Part shown: in pieces, positions 12,615 through 23,785 of the stretch
How positions within the stretch are numbered: the stretch's first letter is position 1
Layout of the letters: every line of letters begins with the position of its first letter
Source: Diospyros lotus
Taxonomy: Eukaryota; Streptophyta; Magnoliopsida; Ericales; Ebenaceae
Direction of reading: 5' to 3'
NCBI RefSeq assembly: GCF_014633365.1
Contig: NC_068350.1
Coordinates: forward strand, 10,331,922 to 10,395,921
DNA: 64,000 bases
Program-made: the position numbers and the translations under genes
Notes under the pieces: model-generated
What the model was told of the DNA's origin: nothing
Seen by the model: the letters and a program-made list of their open reading frames with translations, nothing else
Database searches by the model: none

Positions 12615-15600
12615 TGTAATACCCCATGTTCATATGAAGTTGCCACATAGTTTCGATGAGTTTAGGATATCGAAAAATTGATTTTATAGCAATTTCAGGT
12701 ACCGAATCGACTGCAGGGAATGTCTCGGAGTGAAATTGTCTAAAGAAAATTATATGGTCTCGACGAGCGTTCCGAGATAAGATTTATGGAATTGAAAGAA
12801 ATCGAATCGGGAACAGTTTTCGATACAACTAAAATACAGCTTCCATTTAGGCTATAAAACCGAATCGTTGTAGGAGACTCCCAAAAAATCAACAGAACCC
12901 TAGGGGGGCTCCGGTTTTGCGTAATGAGCAACCCTTCAATGGTTTCGGGATGAAACGACCACCCAATAAGGACATTAGGGTGAATCATCGTTTTTGACTA
13001 AGTTTTGAGTTATTAATTTTTGATTTTCAGTATTGTAATGCAAATTAAATTGAGGTTTAAGAGTATAGTTGCAATAAAGAAATTTCCCAAAGTGATATTA
13101 TAGTAAAATTGAGAATTAATGTGTAATTTTTTTTATATATCTATTAATTTCTATATCCATTAATGTAATGTATAAATAGTATATATATATATGCGTGCAG
13201 TGTGTGCAATGGCCGCCCACCTCTCTGCAAATCTAAACCCATTCCTCTGCAACTTCATATCTCTATCACCCATACCCTACAACTCCAAATCAAAATCAGC
13301 CACGCCCTGTAGCATTTGGATGGATTTGCACGCAAGAAAGATTTTACAAGCAATGGGGTGTGGCCAGTGAGGTGAGAGAGCAGCCGAGCGCCTATAAATA
13401 GGCATGAAGCTTGGCTGTTTAAGAGCAGCAAGGAAGCGAGAGTTCGCTGAAGAGATTGAGGGAGAGACCGAGAGAAGCAAGGGAGAGAAAGAGGGCTCGG
13501 CCGAAGTCGGCCATGGCAGCCATGAAGGAACCGCGGCGAGCAGGGGAGGCCGGCGGATTGAGCAGCGATGGCTGCGCGGGAGCTGGAGACGGCCTCGAGT
13601 TCGGCCAGAGGTGCCCGAAAGGAGCCACGATCGCTAGTCGAAAGCAACCCAAAGCAAGGCCAGTAGCTAGGTGCGGCCATGGCCGCAACTTGGTGCGTCG
13701 AAGCAGTAACCAGCCGCGAGTTGCTTTCAGCTAGGGCGGAGGCCAGTGCTCGACCAGCGGGAAGCGTCGGCAGCCGACGAGGCAGGCGTTGTCGGCAGCG
13801 AGGGGTTGCAGGCGGTGGTTGGGTGAGTGCGCGGCGAGTGCGCGGAAGCCACGCGCAGGAAGAAGAAGAAAAAAAAAGGAAAAAGAAGAAGAAGAAGAAG
13901 AAGAAGAAGAAGAAGAAGAAGAAGAAGAAGAAGAAGAAGAAGAAAAAGAGAAGAAAAAGAAGAAAGAAGGAAGAAGAAGAAGAAGAAGAAGAAGAAGATG
14001 GAGGCGTAGGGGGGTTGCAGCGGAAGGAAGAAGAAGATGAATAGGAGAAAGAGAGAAAAAAAAAAAGAAAGAAAAGAAAAGAAAAGAAGAAAGAAAAAAA
14101 TTAGGAAAAAAAAATAGAGAAAATGTTAGAAAAATTCCAGAAAAAATTCTAGAAAATAGGGAATCATATTTCGGTAATATCCCGGGGATTTTGGGAGAGA
14201 AATCAGTTCGAGCACGCATTTCGAGGAGATGACACGCATACCGAGGAAATCCGAGATACTAAGTTAAGGATGCTTTGAGGCTTAAGTTGAAGTGACTGGT
14301 GCAAATCTTGAGGTTGGCATGCAAATCAAGGCTATGCACGCACTTCGAGACAGGTGCAAATATCGAGGTAGCCCCGATAAGCTTGAAAAGGTAAGTGGTA
14401 CTCTCCTCGAAATGTTTTCATCATATTGACATGCCCTGATATGTAACCATCACGTAGACTGCATACATGACTATGAAATGCATAAGCACACGTTGATATT
14501 ATTGATCACACGCATATGAGGCCGTAGAGAGTACGAACTGGCACCGCTGCCTTACCAAGAGTGCACCCATACACCTCGGCTTTGAAAGAAGGGGGCCGCT
14601 AAAATGGTAGGTAGCATAAGGGGTGCAGTTGACACCTACGAGGTAAGACATTGCATACACACATGACATAGCATTATGTACCCTTACTTAGATGATTCAT
14701 CATCTAACTTGGGTTTTGCCCCTGGAACATTCAACGTTTCAGTTGGGACTTGCAGAGATGATTCCGAGAATGGTGATATGTAGTGACGTGAGACGTCAAG
14801 AAGCGAGTAAATGTATCATGTTATGTTGAGTAGTTTAAGAATTATGCACATTGTATTGTCAGACGCTTATGAATTAACTTTGTAATGAATGTCATGTCTA
14901 GTTATTATTATATGAGCAGGTTCGATTCAGCTTCCGCTTGAAAAGGTAAGTGGTACTCTCCTCGAAATGTTTTCATCATATTGACATGCCCTGATATGTA
15001 ACCATCACGTAGACTGCATACATGACTATGAAATGCATAAGCACACGTTGATATTATTGATCACACGCATATGAGGCCGTAAGGAGTACGAACTGGCACT
15101 GCTGCCTTACCAAGAGTGCACCCATACACTCCGGCTTCGAAAGAGGTGGCCGCTAAAATGGTAGGTAGTATGAGGGGTTTAGTTGACACCTACGATGAAA
15201 GACATTGCATACACTCATGACATAGCATTATGTACCCTTACTTAGATGGTTCATCATCTAACATGGGTTTGCCCCTGGAATATTCAAACGTTCCAGGAGG
15301 AAATTGTAGCAGATGCAAGCATATATGAGTCATGAAATGGCACTTAGCAGAGTGCAGGAAGGATGAAATGTATGTTACGTAACCCCTATATTTGAGTTCT
15401 GCTACTTTAGATTCTAAACGTTTTGAGGAATGTTGACTTTATTTATGATTAATGTTAAGATATCAGGTTTCGATCTTTGCTTCCGCATTTGATGTGTATA
15501 GTGATTCTCTTTCAAGATTAATAGGTGGGAATTCTGTGATAGATTCGAGGAATGATGTGGTTTAGTTTAGTGTTTAAAAAAAAAAATTATTGTCCCAGAA

Positions 15601-15641
15601 TTGTCCCAAGTTATAACACGCCTGAAAAGTGGGGCGTTACA
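12615..15641 (+). repeat. 3' LTR of the Tekay-like element
   Basis: The near-identical partner of 3194-6215. It has a TATA box at 13393-13401, the purine tract at about 13850-14110, the duplicated segment with two copies of the paired inverted repeats, and a poly(A) run near 15578. It ends GGGGCGTTACA and is followed by the second CAATA. Confidence 0.93.
13850..14110 (+). repeat. GAA/purine-rich tract in the 3' LTR
   Basis: It is equivalent to 4441-4690 but with a longer continuous GAA run between about 13881 and 13943. Reading frames on both strands are low-complexity and are not genes. Confidence 0.9.
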
Positions 15642-17456
15642 CAATACACGTTCACAAGGGAACAAAAGTTAAGTGTTTTTATGTGGATATAAGAACTTAA
15701 GCTCCCTGATGGATATGCTTCCAGATTAGGTAAGTGCGTTGATATCAGAAACACAAAGTTAGTTGGGTTGAAAAGTCATGATTGTTATGTCCTCATGGAG
15801 CGATTACTTCCAACGGCATTTGCAGCATTACCAGATCGAATTTGGAATCCGGTCACTGAGTTATGCCAATTTTTCAAAGATATTTGCTCAACAATATTGA
15901 GTATTGAACACCTAGATGTCATGGAACAAAATATACCCATCATTTTATGCAAATTAAAGCGTGTATTTCCTCTCGGAAGGTTTAACCCAATGGAGCATCT
16001 CTAAGTGCACTTAGTTTACGAAGCAAATGTGGGGGGACCAGTACAATACAGATGGATGTATTCGTTTGAAAGGTACGTCTGGTATAATTTGAATCGTTAA
16101 TTTTTAACAATAATAAAATTATTTTATATTGATGAGATTTTTGAATGATTTAGGTTTCTTAACACTTTAAAGAAGAAGGTCTGTAATAAACCTCGTGTAG
16201 AAGGATCCATATGTGAGGCATATTTAATTGAGGAGACGTCCACATTTGGTTCATATTATTTTGTACCAAATTTTCCATCAAGAAGAACGAGAGTCCCTCG
16301 AAATGATGATGGGGGAGATTCTTCATATCCACAAATTTCCGTGTTCAATTATCCAGGCCGTGCTGCGGGAGCAATGAAAATCAGGTGGATGGATGCAAAA
16401 GAGTTTCAAGCTGTCAAATTATATGTCTTGTTGAATACTCCGAAGGTCGAACCTTATATCGAGTAAAAATTAAAATTTAAATGAATATATTTATAAGTTT
16501 ATTCTTGGTTCACATTAAATGATTGATATATCATTTAAATTTTTCAGCATGTACACCAATCTATTGCATCAGCTATATTCAAATATCACAGACGCAAAAA
16601 TAGACAAAGAAATCGAAAAACATTTTCCTAAATGGTTCCATCATCAAGTATGTTACTTCATATTAGATTATTTTTTAATTAAACTTTAAAAATACATTAC
16701 GTGATTCAAATATTTTCTCAGGTTAATTCGAATACTCAAGTTGTTACAGATCCATTAATTCAGAATATAGGATGGGGACCGACTCCAAATATGCGGTATT
16801 GGCCAATGTATTTCGTGAACGGATATAAATTTCATACTGTCAAATGGAGTACTAGTAGATCTACCAAAAATTTTGGTGTTTGCATGCCTGGGACAGGGGT
16901 TGGATCCTTAGAGACCTATTATTACGGAAAAATTTTAGATATTATTGAATTGGAATATGCAGGCCTACCAATCAAAAGGGTAGTTATGTTCAAATGTGAA
17001 TGGTACGATCCAAGTCCTAGGGGAACCAAAATTCATGAAAAGTATGGTATTATCGAGGTTCGATCATCAAGAAGGTATAAGAAAAATGATCCTTTCATTT
17101 TTGCTCAACAAACTGAACAAGTGTATTACGCGTCGTACCCCAGCACTTGCCGTGATAAACATGATTGGATGGTTGTAATTAAAACAAAGGCACGACCTAC
17201 AATAATGGCTCCTGAGGCTAATATGGAAGAACCTTTCTAGGAGGATGAAATACCAAAACTCTCGCAAATTGATCAAAATGATGACCTTAGAGGTAGTTTA
17301 CAAGATTTAGATGGGATAGTCGAAGAAATAGATGTTTCAAATATTATTCAGCAAGAAGAAGATGATGATGCGGAGGAAGAATCTATATCAAAAGACGACG
17401 AAGAAGAGTTATTGTCTGATGACAAAGATAGTGATGAATTTGTAGAAGAAGATTGA
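15642..17456 (+). pseudogene. TNP2-like CACTA transposase, 3' half (DUF4218 and DUF4216 regions)
   Basis: Coding resumes after the LTR insertion with QYTFTREQKLSVFMWI. A DUF4218-like region follows (KSHDCYVLMERLLP, then ELCQFFKDICS, then IPIILCKLKRVFP, then PVQYRWMY). Three introns with GT-AG borders can be read: 16073-16153, 16463-16547 and 16648-16721. The exons between them encode CEAYLIEETSTFGSYYF and MYTNLLHQLYS. The last large exon (from 16722) carries the DUF4216-like region (NIGWGPTPNMRYWPMYFVNG, then KFHTVKWS, then VVMFKCEWYD) and ends in a long acidic tail. In-frame stops occur at about 15691, within MEHL*VHL near 16001, and at 17238-17240 before the acidic tail, which runs to TGA at 17454-17456. 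The gene is a dead remnant of the transposase begun at 1301. Confidence 0.88.
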
Positions 17457-17583
17457 TATATTTATGAATGCATGTGAATTTAAATATATATATTATGATA
17501 TAATATCGATCTTTTGTATTTTTTAATGTCTGTGACCTTGTACGTTTTATCGTGTTTTTTTGTTTTATGTAATTTAAAAACAG

Positions 17584-19443
17584 ATGTCAGGGCATTATCT
17601 CCCGAACCAAGTAGGGGTTGGGGTAGTAGGGGTAGAGGAAGACATCGATCTTATAGGGACACACCTTCCCCAGATCCTAGTAGTGCTGGTTCACAGTCTT
17701 CTCCTTCTGTCTTCACACATGTTGTTCCGTTTACTCCTGTATATCCTCAACCATCGCACGTACATGCTTTTGTTCCGATACCTCAGTTCCAACAACCATT
17801 CCCCTCTATGCCATATCCTATGAGTTATACTACAGTCCCACCCACATCCCACCCACCTGAGACTGCACCACATTATGTCCCCTATACTGGGTCTACTTTT
17901 CATCCCATAGGAGGTTCATATCCATACTCATTTATGCCGACACCACATGCACATCCTTCGACATCTTTTCCTGCACAGAATATTGACCCGACTCCATCTG
18001 AGCCAATTAATACCGACCGAGCTGATCACCGAGTAGAGTTATCCTGCAATCAGAACTGTGATCAGTGAGTATCTTAATTATATTCTTTTTAATTAATTAT
18101 TTGTGATTTTTTACATATAAATGCAATTTCTTACATGATAAATATTGCTTTTACAGTTTTCTCCCCGAGGTTGGCCCACCAGATGTACAGTCCAAGATTT
18201 GGAAGAGACGGTACACTGAAGCTTGGATTCATTGGGATGACGTGCCTGAATTAACACGACGGATGTGGCTAGACGAATTTAGCGTAAGTTTAATTGTAAT
18301 TTTTAATTATAGAAAGTTTAAATTTAAAATTGTATACATATTTATTCATTTTTAATTTCTTGTAGAAGGAGTTTAAGTGGTAACCCGATGAGAGTGATCG
18401 TATATGGATCACTTGGAATAAATCTGGTCAGAGAAGTTTTAGAAATAATTTGAACAAAATTAAAGAAGGTACAGATAAGGGGGAATGGATGGATCCGATG
18501 GTGCGGCGAGCATTACAGGCCAAGTGGGATGAAGATGAATATAAGAAGAGAGTAGAACAAAACAAAAAGAATCGCGCATCTGAGACTGGTGGGTCAATCC
18601 ACACAGGTGGATCTATTCCTTTCACAGAGAGCCGAAAAAGGATGGTAATTAGTTTTTTTACTAATTAAATAAAAATTTTATAAAGCTATATAATGGTTTT
18701 AATTAGTTTTTATTTATTTTATATATTTGTCATGCAGGTAAGGGACAAGAATGGATCAAGGACAAGAAGTGTGGGTTGATAATAGATGAAAGACCGTCGT
18801 GGTAATTGTATTTTGTACAATTTAATAAATATTATAATTTTGCTAATTTTTTTTAATTAGTTGACAATGTCAATATTTTAATTTATATAGGAGGCGTTCG
18901 AGAGATTAGGTACAAAGGCATCTTCAGCATCAGCCGAGGGTAATGAGTCATCCTCTCCACCTACAATCGACGAACGACAGATTTTTTTATCAAACTGTCT
19001 CTGGTAGGAACAAGAAAGGTCGTGTCTACGGTCTCGGCTCTCAAGGTAGTCAATCTTTCCCGGTTGGATCTGATAGCAGTTCCAATGGTTCATATGGTTT
19101 GTCGACGAAATTAGAACAAATGAGATTAAGGGTCACCCAGTTGAACGAGGAGTTACATTCTCCTCACACCAAGATTGTCCAGGTGGAAAATCAGATGCAA
19201 TCCACCGAGGCTCGGATAAATGCGGATGTGACAGAGGTGAGAAATGAGAATGTGCAGCTGCGTCAGTGGCAGCAACAAATGATGGTATGGTAAGAGCAGA
19301 TGAATACCCAAATGATGACGTTACAACAACCTGGCCCGTCTTATTAGTAACTTGGACCGTCGATTCAACTAGGACTGAGTAATCAATTTTTTGATGATGA
19401 GGAACAAAATGATAATGATTGTAATGATAATGATTGTAACTGA
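17584..19443 (+). pseudogene. Second CACTA gene, plant Transposase_24 (Ptta/En/Spm) type
   Basis: The first exon (about 17584-18064) is rich in Gly, Arg, Ser and Pro (SRGWGSRGRGRHRSYRD, then a Pro/His/Tyr-rich stretch). After an intron, 18157-18283 encodes KIWKRRYTEAWIHWDDVPE and RRMWLDEFS. The next exon (18366 on) encodes KEFKW, then SDRIWITWNKSGQRSFRNN, then WMDPMVRRALQAKW. These are characteristic of the family. Further exons give EAFERLGTKASSAS and, after a one-base frame change in the T-run near 18986, NKKGRVYGLGSQG and a glutamine- and glutamate-rich coiled-coil-like tail. A TAA lies after KEFKW at about 18381. In En/Spm-type elements such second proteins are thought to bind the ends and help transposition. 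This copy is broken. Confidence 0.82.
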
Positions 19444-19849
19444 ATATTTATGAATTAATCAGTTTGACTTACAAATTCAGTTTTGTTATGAATTTTGATA
19501 TGAATTTAGTTTGACTTAATATGAATTTTGATTTTTTTTAAAAATAATATATTTTTAATTTATAATAATTAATTAAAATAAATTATTAATTATCATTAAT
19601 TTCATTTATATATAAATTTTATTTTAAATAAATATAAAAGATAAAAAAATTTGAATAATAATTAAATATGAATTTTTTAATAAATATAGAATTTATTGTA
19701 AATTTTTAAAATTTTATTTTTAATTTACGTTAAAAATTATTTTTTTAATATTTTAAAAAATTTTATTTATATAAATTATTAATAATTTGAATTTAAGTTT
19801 TAAATAATTTATTTTCTTTTTTTATAATTTTTTTTATTTTTAAAAAGTA

Positions 19850-20037
19850 TATCAGCGACGGGCAAGAACCCGTCACTAAATCCACCGTTGCTATTTTTCG
19901 TCGCTAAATTTTAGCGACGCCAACTTTAGCAACGGGTCTTCCCCCGTCGCTAAATCCATCGCTAAACTTTTTAACGACGGATTTTAATATTTTAACGACG
20001 AAATTTTCAATCGCTAAAACTCTGATTTTTTGTAGTG
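19850..20037. repeat. CACTA subterminal repeats and right terminal inverted repeat
   Basis: Repeated copies of GTCGCTAAA, TAGCGACG and related words occur in both orientations (AGCGACGGGCAAGAACCCGT, then CCGTTGCTA, TTTAGCGACGCC, CCCCCGTCGCTAAA). They end in CTGATTTTTTGTAGTG at 20022-20037. Such repeats are where CACTA transposition proteins bind. Confidence 0.88.
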
Positions 20038-20515
20038 TAAAGATTTTTGCAGAATATGAAATTACAAACAAATTTTTTAATTAAAATAAACCCATAACTT
20101 CATTAATGCTTCAAGTCTTAAAGTAAAAGTAGAACAAAATAATTTATAGACTACCTCATCAAATGAGATTTATCGACCATTTAGTATAACAATAACGCAT
20201 AAAAGTCTAGAAATAAAAGAGTTCTTGAATCTCGGTAGTTTCAAAAAACTTATAATATATTTATAAGTATAATATCGGTTCCGGTTCGGTTCGAACCATG
20301 GTTTGAAAAAAAAAAATCAATAACCAAATCAAATATATTGGCTCTTAATTTTTTAGAATTAGAACCTAACCATTGAACCAATCCAAAGTAAATGGTTCAG
20401 TCCAGTTCGGTCCGGTTCACCGGTTTTCGAATATTTTTTAACACCCCTAATTCATTATGTTGCTATTGGATGTTTTGGGGTTTTTTGGTATAGCTACATA
20501 ATTCTTGTTACAAAA
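20038..20515. other. Intergenic gap with a GGTTCGGTT-type repeat fragment
   Basis: No gene is seen. Around 20275-20450 runs such as CCGGTTCGGTTCGAACC and CAGTTCGGTCCGGTTCACC occur, ending TTTTTTAACACCCCTA. The reverse complement begins TAGGGGTGTTAAAAAATATTC, a form common in short non-autonomous hAT-like elements of plant genomes. I could not define both ends, so this stays a fragment. Confidence 0.4.
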
Positions 20516-23500
20516 TTGTACTGTTGTTCCAACAATTTGAAGACAGTGGGGGAAAAAAATTTGAAAATAATATTTTCTAATTGGATATGGCTACCCCCAA
20601 ACCAATGTCCATGCTGCCGCTGTGTCGGCCTCTACTGTTACTGCTATTCCGGCTGCTGCAGCTGGATCGACTGTCACCAAAGCAACTCCACAGTCAAGAA
20701 GCCACAACAATTTAACGGTGAGGATTTTAAGAGGTGGCAACAGAAGATGATCTTCTATTTAACCACCCTGAATCTAGCACACATCCTCAAGGAGGATTAT
20801 CCAGTTATTCCCGAAGGAGATGTAACAGTGGAAACACAAGCCGCCAAAGAGGCATGGCAACACTCATATTTTCTCTACCGGAACTACATACTGAGCGGGC
20901 TGGCAGACTCACTCTACAATGTCTACTACACGGCTTATCCAACGTCCAAACAGCTCTGCATTGGACAAGAAGTACAAGCTAGAAGACGCGAGCACCAAAA
21001 AGTTCCTGGTTAAGAAGTTCCTTAACTATAAGATGGTTAACACTAAGCTAGTGGCCAACTAGTTGGAAGAACTATAGATCCTTTTTAGTGACATGTTGAG
21101 TGAGGGATTGGTCATAAATGAACCATTCCAAGTTGTCGATGTGATCGAGAAGCTACCACCTTTGTGGAAAGACTTCAAGAACTATCCTAAGCATAAGCAG
21201 AAAGAACTGTCTATGGAATTTGACTGTCAGATTCCACATCGAAGAGGACAATCGGAAGTGAGATAAAGTCCCTCTCAGGCTAGAAGCTAGGGCTAACATG
21301 GTTGGAGGTTCAAAACCTCAACCCAAGAAAGAGCAAGGCAAGAAGAAGAACGAGAACATGGTCCCAAGAAATAGACCCTCACCAAGCACATCCAGGGGAG
21401 TTGTTAGGTGTGTGTGGCAAGACGAGTCATAGAGCTATGATTGTTGTCACAAGAAGAGACAGAGCTTTGGCAACAACCAGCGCAAGAACAGTCATAGATG
21501 TTTACATGGAGGAGGATGTCAACCTGATTGTAGTTGTCATAGATGTCTGCATAGTGTCAAATGCCAAGGGCCAGTAGGTAGACACTAGGGCTATGAAGCA
21601 TATCTACGGAGACAGGGCTCAGTTCTCCACTTATGAGAAGATTGACAGCTTTAATAAGTTGTACATAGGGAATGCTTCTGCTTCTCCAATGGTAGGAAAA
21701 GGTAAGGTCCTGTTGAAGTAGACCTCCAGGAAGATACTTATCCTTAACGATATGTGCCATGTGCCAAAAATCTGAAAGAACTTGGTGTCTGGAACCCTGC
21801 TGAATAAGAATGGGTTCAAACTTGTATTTGAGTCAGATAAATTTACTCTGACTAAGGGGGGTATGTATGTGGGATGAGGCTATCCACTTGATAGTATGTT
21901 TAAGCTTAATGTACTGGCCTAAGTTCCAAAAAATAATGAGAATAAGAACAAAGCTTCCACTTATATTGTTGAGTTGTGTGATGTGTGGTACTCTTGATTA
22001 GAGCATGTCAATTATGGTTCTCTTCAAATAATGGTAAATTTAAGATTGTTGCCTAACTTCAGCATCGACAAAGGGGACAAATGTGAAGTTTGTGTCGGGT
22101 CAAAGTTCACGAGGAAGTCGTTTCCATCTGTGGAAATAAATAGTGACCTACTTGATCTTGTTCACAACGATGTGTGTGACATGAAGAGTACTTCTACTAG
22201 AGGTGGGAAAAAGTACTTTATCATATTCATAGATGACTATAGCAAATACTGCTATGTATATCTATTGAACAACAAAGATGAGACCTTAGATGTCTTCAAG
22301 GCATATAAGGCATAAGTTGAAAATCAACTTGAAAAAAAGGTAAAGGTATTGAGATCAGATAGATGTGGTGAATACGAATCATCATTTCTCACTGAGTTTT
22401 GTGAGGTTAATGGTATAATCCATCAAACCACAACACCTTACACACCATAACAAAATGGTGTGGCCAAAAGGAAAAATCAAACTTTGAAGGACATCGTTAA
22501 CTACATGCTCGATCAATAGTTTTAGTTTACCCCACAACTTGTTGGGGGAAGCGTTGCTTACAATAAACTTAATATTGAATAGAATTCCATATAAGCAAAT
22601 TGACAAGTCTGTTTATGAAGTATGGAATGAGAAACAACCCTTGTACAAAATCCTGAAAGTGTGAGGGTATTTAGCTAAGGTGCAAGTTTTTTTACCAAAA
22701 AGGACCAAACTTGGACCAAAGACGATAGATTGTCTTTATTGGCTATGAGTTGCATAGTGTGGCCTATAGGTTCCTAGTAGGAAAATCAGAAATACCTGAT
22801 ATTAACAACAATACCATTATGGAGTCTATTGAAGTTGAGTTCTTTGAGAACATATTCCCTTTTAAAAGAAAGAGAGACACAATGACGGTGGTTCCAAGAG
22901 GAAGTATGAGGTGAGCTCGTCTAAGGGTCAAGTTGGTCAAGAGACCAAGGTTGAACCTAGAAGAAGCAAAAGAGCTAAGAAAGTTACTTTATTTGGACCA
23001 GATTTCCTAACATACATGGTAGAAGATGAGCCTCATACCTTTAATGAGGCTATGGCATCTTTTGAGGCTCCATATTGGAAGGAAGCTATCAATAGTGAAA
23101 TGGAATCGATTATGCAAAACCAGACATGGGTATTAGTTAACTTACCTCCTGGAAGTAAGCCCATTGGTTGCAAATGGATATTTAAAAAGAAACTAAAGGT
23201 CGTGGCACTATTGATAAATACAAGGCTCGTCTAATGGTTAAAGGCTATCGTCAAAAAGAAAGGCAAGATTTCTTTGATACCTATTCTCCTGTGACGAGAA
23301 TTACATCTATAAGGATGTTGATTGTGTGGTTGCAGCATTACATAATTTGAAAATCCACCAAATGGATGTAAAGACTACATTTCTGAATGGAGATTTGGAG
23401 GAAGAAGTTTATATGAAACAGTTTGAAGGGTTTGTTGTAAAGGAACATGAAAAGAAAGTGGGCAAACTCATAAAGTTTCTTTATGGACTGAAACAAGCAC

Positions 23501-23785
23501 CAAAGCAATGGCATGAGAAATTTGATCACACTATGCTTGCAAATGGGTTTAAGATAAATGAGTGTGATAAATTTGTATATGTTAAAAACATAAATCACAA
23601 GTGTGTCATTGTGTGCTTGTATGTAGATGATATGTTGATAATGGGCACTAACAGAAGTGTCATAGAATCCAAAAAGAAGATGTTGATTTTTAACTTTGGT
23701 ATGAAAGACCTTGGTCTTGTTAATGTCATTCTTGAAATTCGGATAACAAAGAATGTCGAAGGGTATTTATACTCCTCCCTCTCTC
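20516..23785 (+). pseudogene. Copia element A: gag to reverse transcriptase, truncated at both ends
   Basis: The remains follow the copia order. Gag comes first (KKPQQFNGEDFKRWQQKM, then LNLAHILKEDYP), then a zinc-knuckle region near 21408-21450 (CGK, H, C spread over two frames). A protease-like region with KHIYGDRAQFSTYEKI and [19 protein letters not shown] is followed by an integrase (CEVCVGSKFTRKSFP, IIFIDDYSKYCYVYLL, RSDRCGEYES). The RT region has EAINSEMESIMQNQTW, MDVKTTFLNGDLEEEVYM, LYGLKQAPKQWHEKFD and CLYVDDMLIMG. The expected catalytic Glu of the integrase, in the NGVAERKNRTL-type motif, is Lys here (22466-22468). Many stops and frameshifts are present. No 5' LTR is found upstream, and the RNase H and 3' LTR of this element are missing: it stops just after the YVDD region, where element B begins. 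Confidence 0.85.

Larger units (their letters stand above)
3194..15641 (+). mobile_element. Tekay-like Ty3/gypsy LTR retrotransposon, largely non-coding
   Basis: The element has direct LTRs of about 3.02 kb (3194-6215 and 12615-15641) that differ at only a few positions per hundred. The ends are TGTAATACCCC and GGGGC(A/G)TTACA, and the flanks are a perfect 5-bp duplication (CAATA). A primer-binding site follows the 5' LTR and a polypurine tract precedes the 3' LTR. The run TTTCGAGAACGAAATTTTT before the tract is typical of the 3' end of plant Tekay/Del chromoviruses. The internal region (about 3.9 kb after removing the nested solo LTR) has no recognisable protease, reverse transcriptase, integrase or chromodomain. 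It is therefore either a LARD-like non-autonomous derivative or a heavily eroded copy. The similar LTRs next to a non-coding interior favour a non-autonomous element that moved using another copy's proteins. The family name rests on terminal motifs, not on protein. Confidence 0.9.
1..20037 (+). mobile_element. CACTA (En/Spm) DNA transposon, left end outside the window
   Basis: This is the 3' end and body of a large CACTA element. It carries two genes in the usual order: a TNP2-like transposase (from about 1301, resuming after an insertion at 15642) and a Transposase_24-type second gene (17584-19443). The right terminus reads TTTTTTGTAGTG at 20026-20037, the reverse complement of the CACTACAAAAAA terminus typical of the superfamily. 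It is preceded by about 180 bp of subterminal repeats containing GTCGCTAAA and its complement. The trinucleotide TAA after the terminus may be the 3-bp target duplication, but the left terminus is not in the window, so this cannot be confirmed. A 12.4-kb LTR retrotransposon at 3194-15641 interrupts the element. Stop codons and frameshifts in both genes indicate an inactive copy. Confidence 0.9.
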
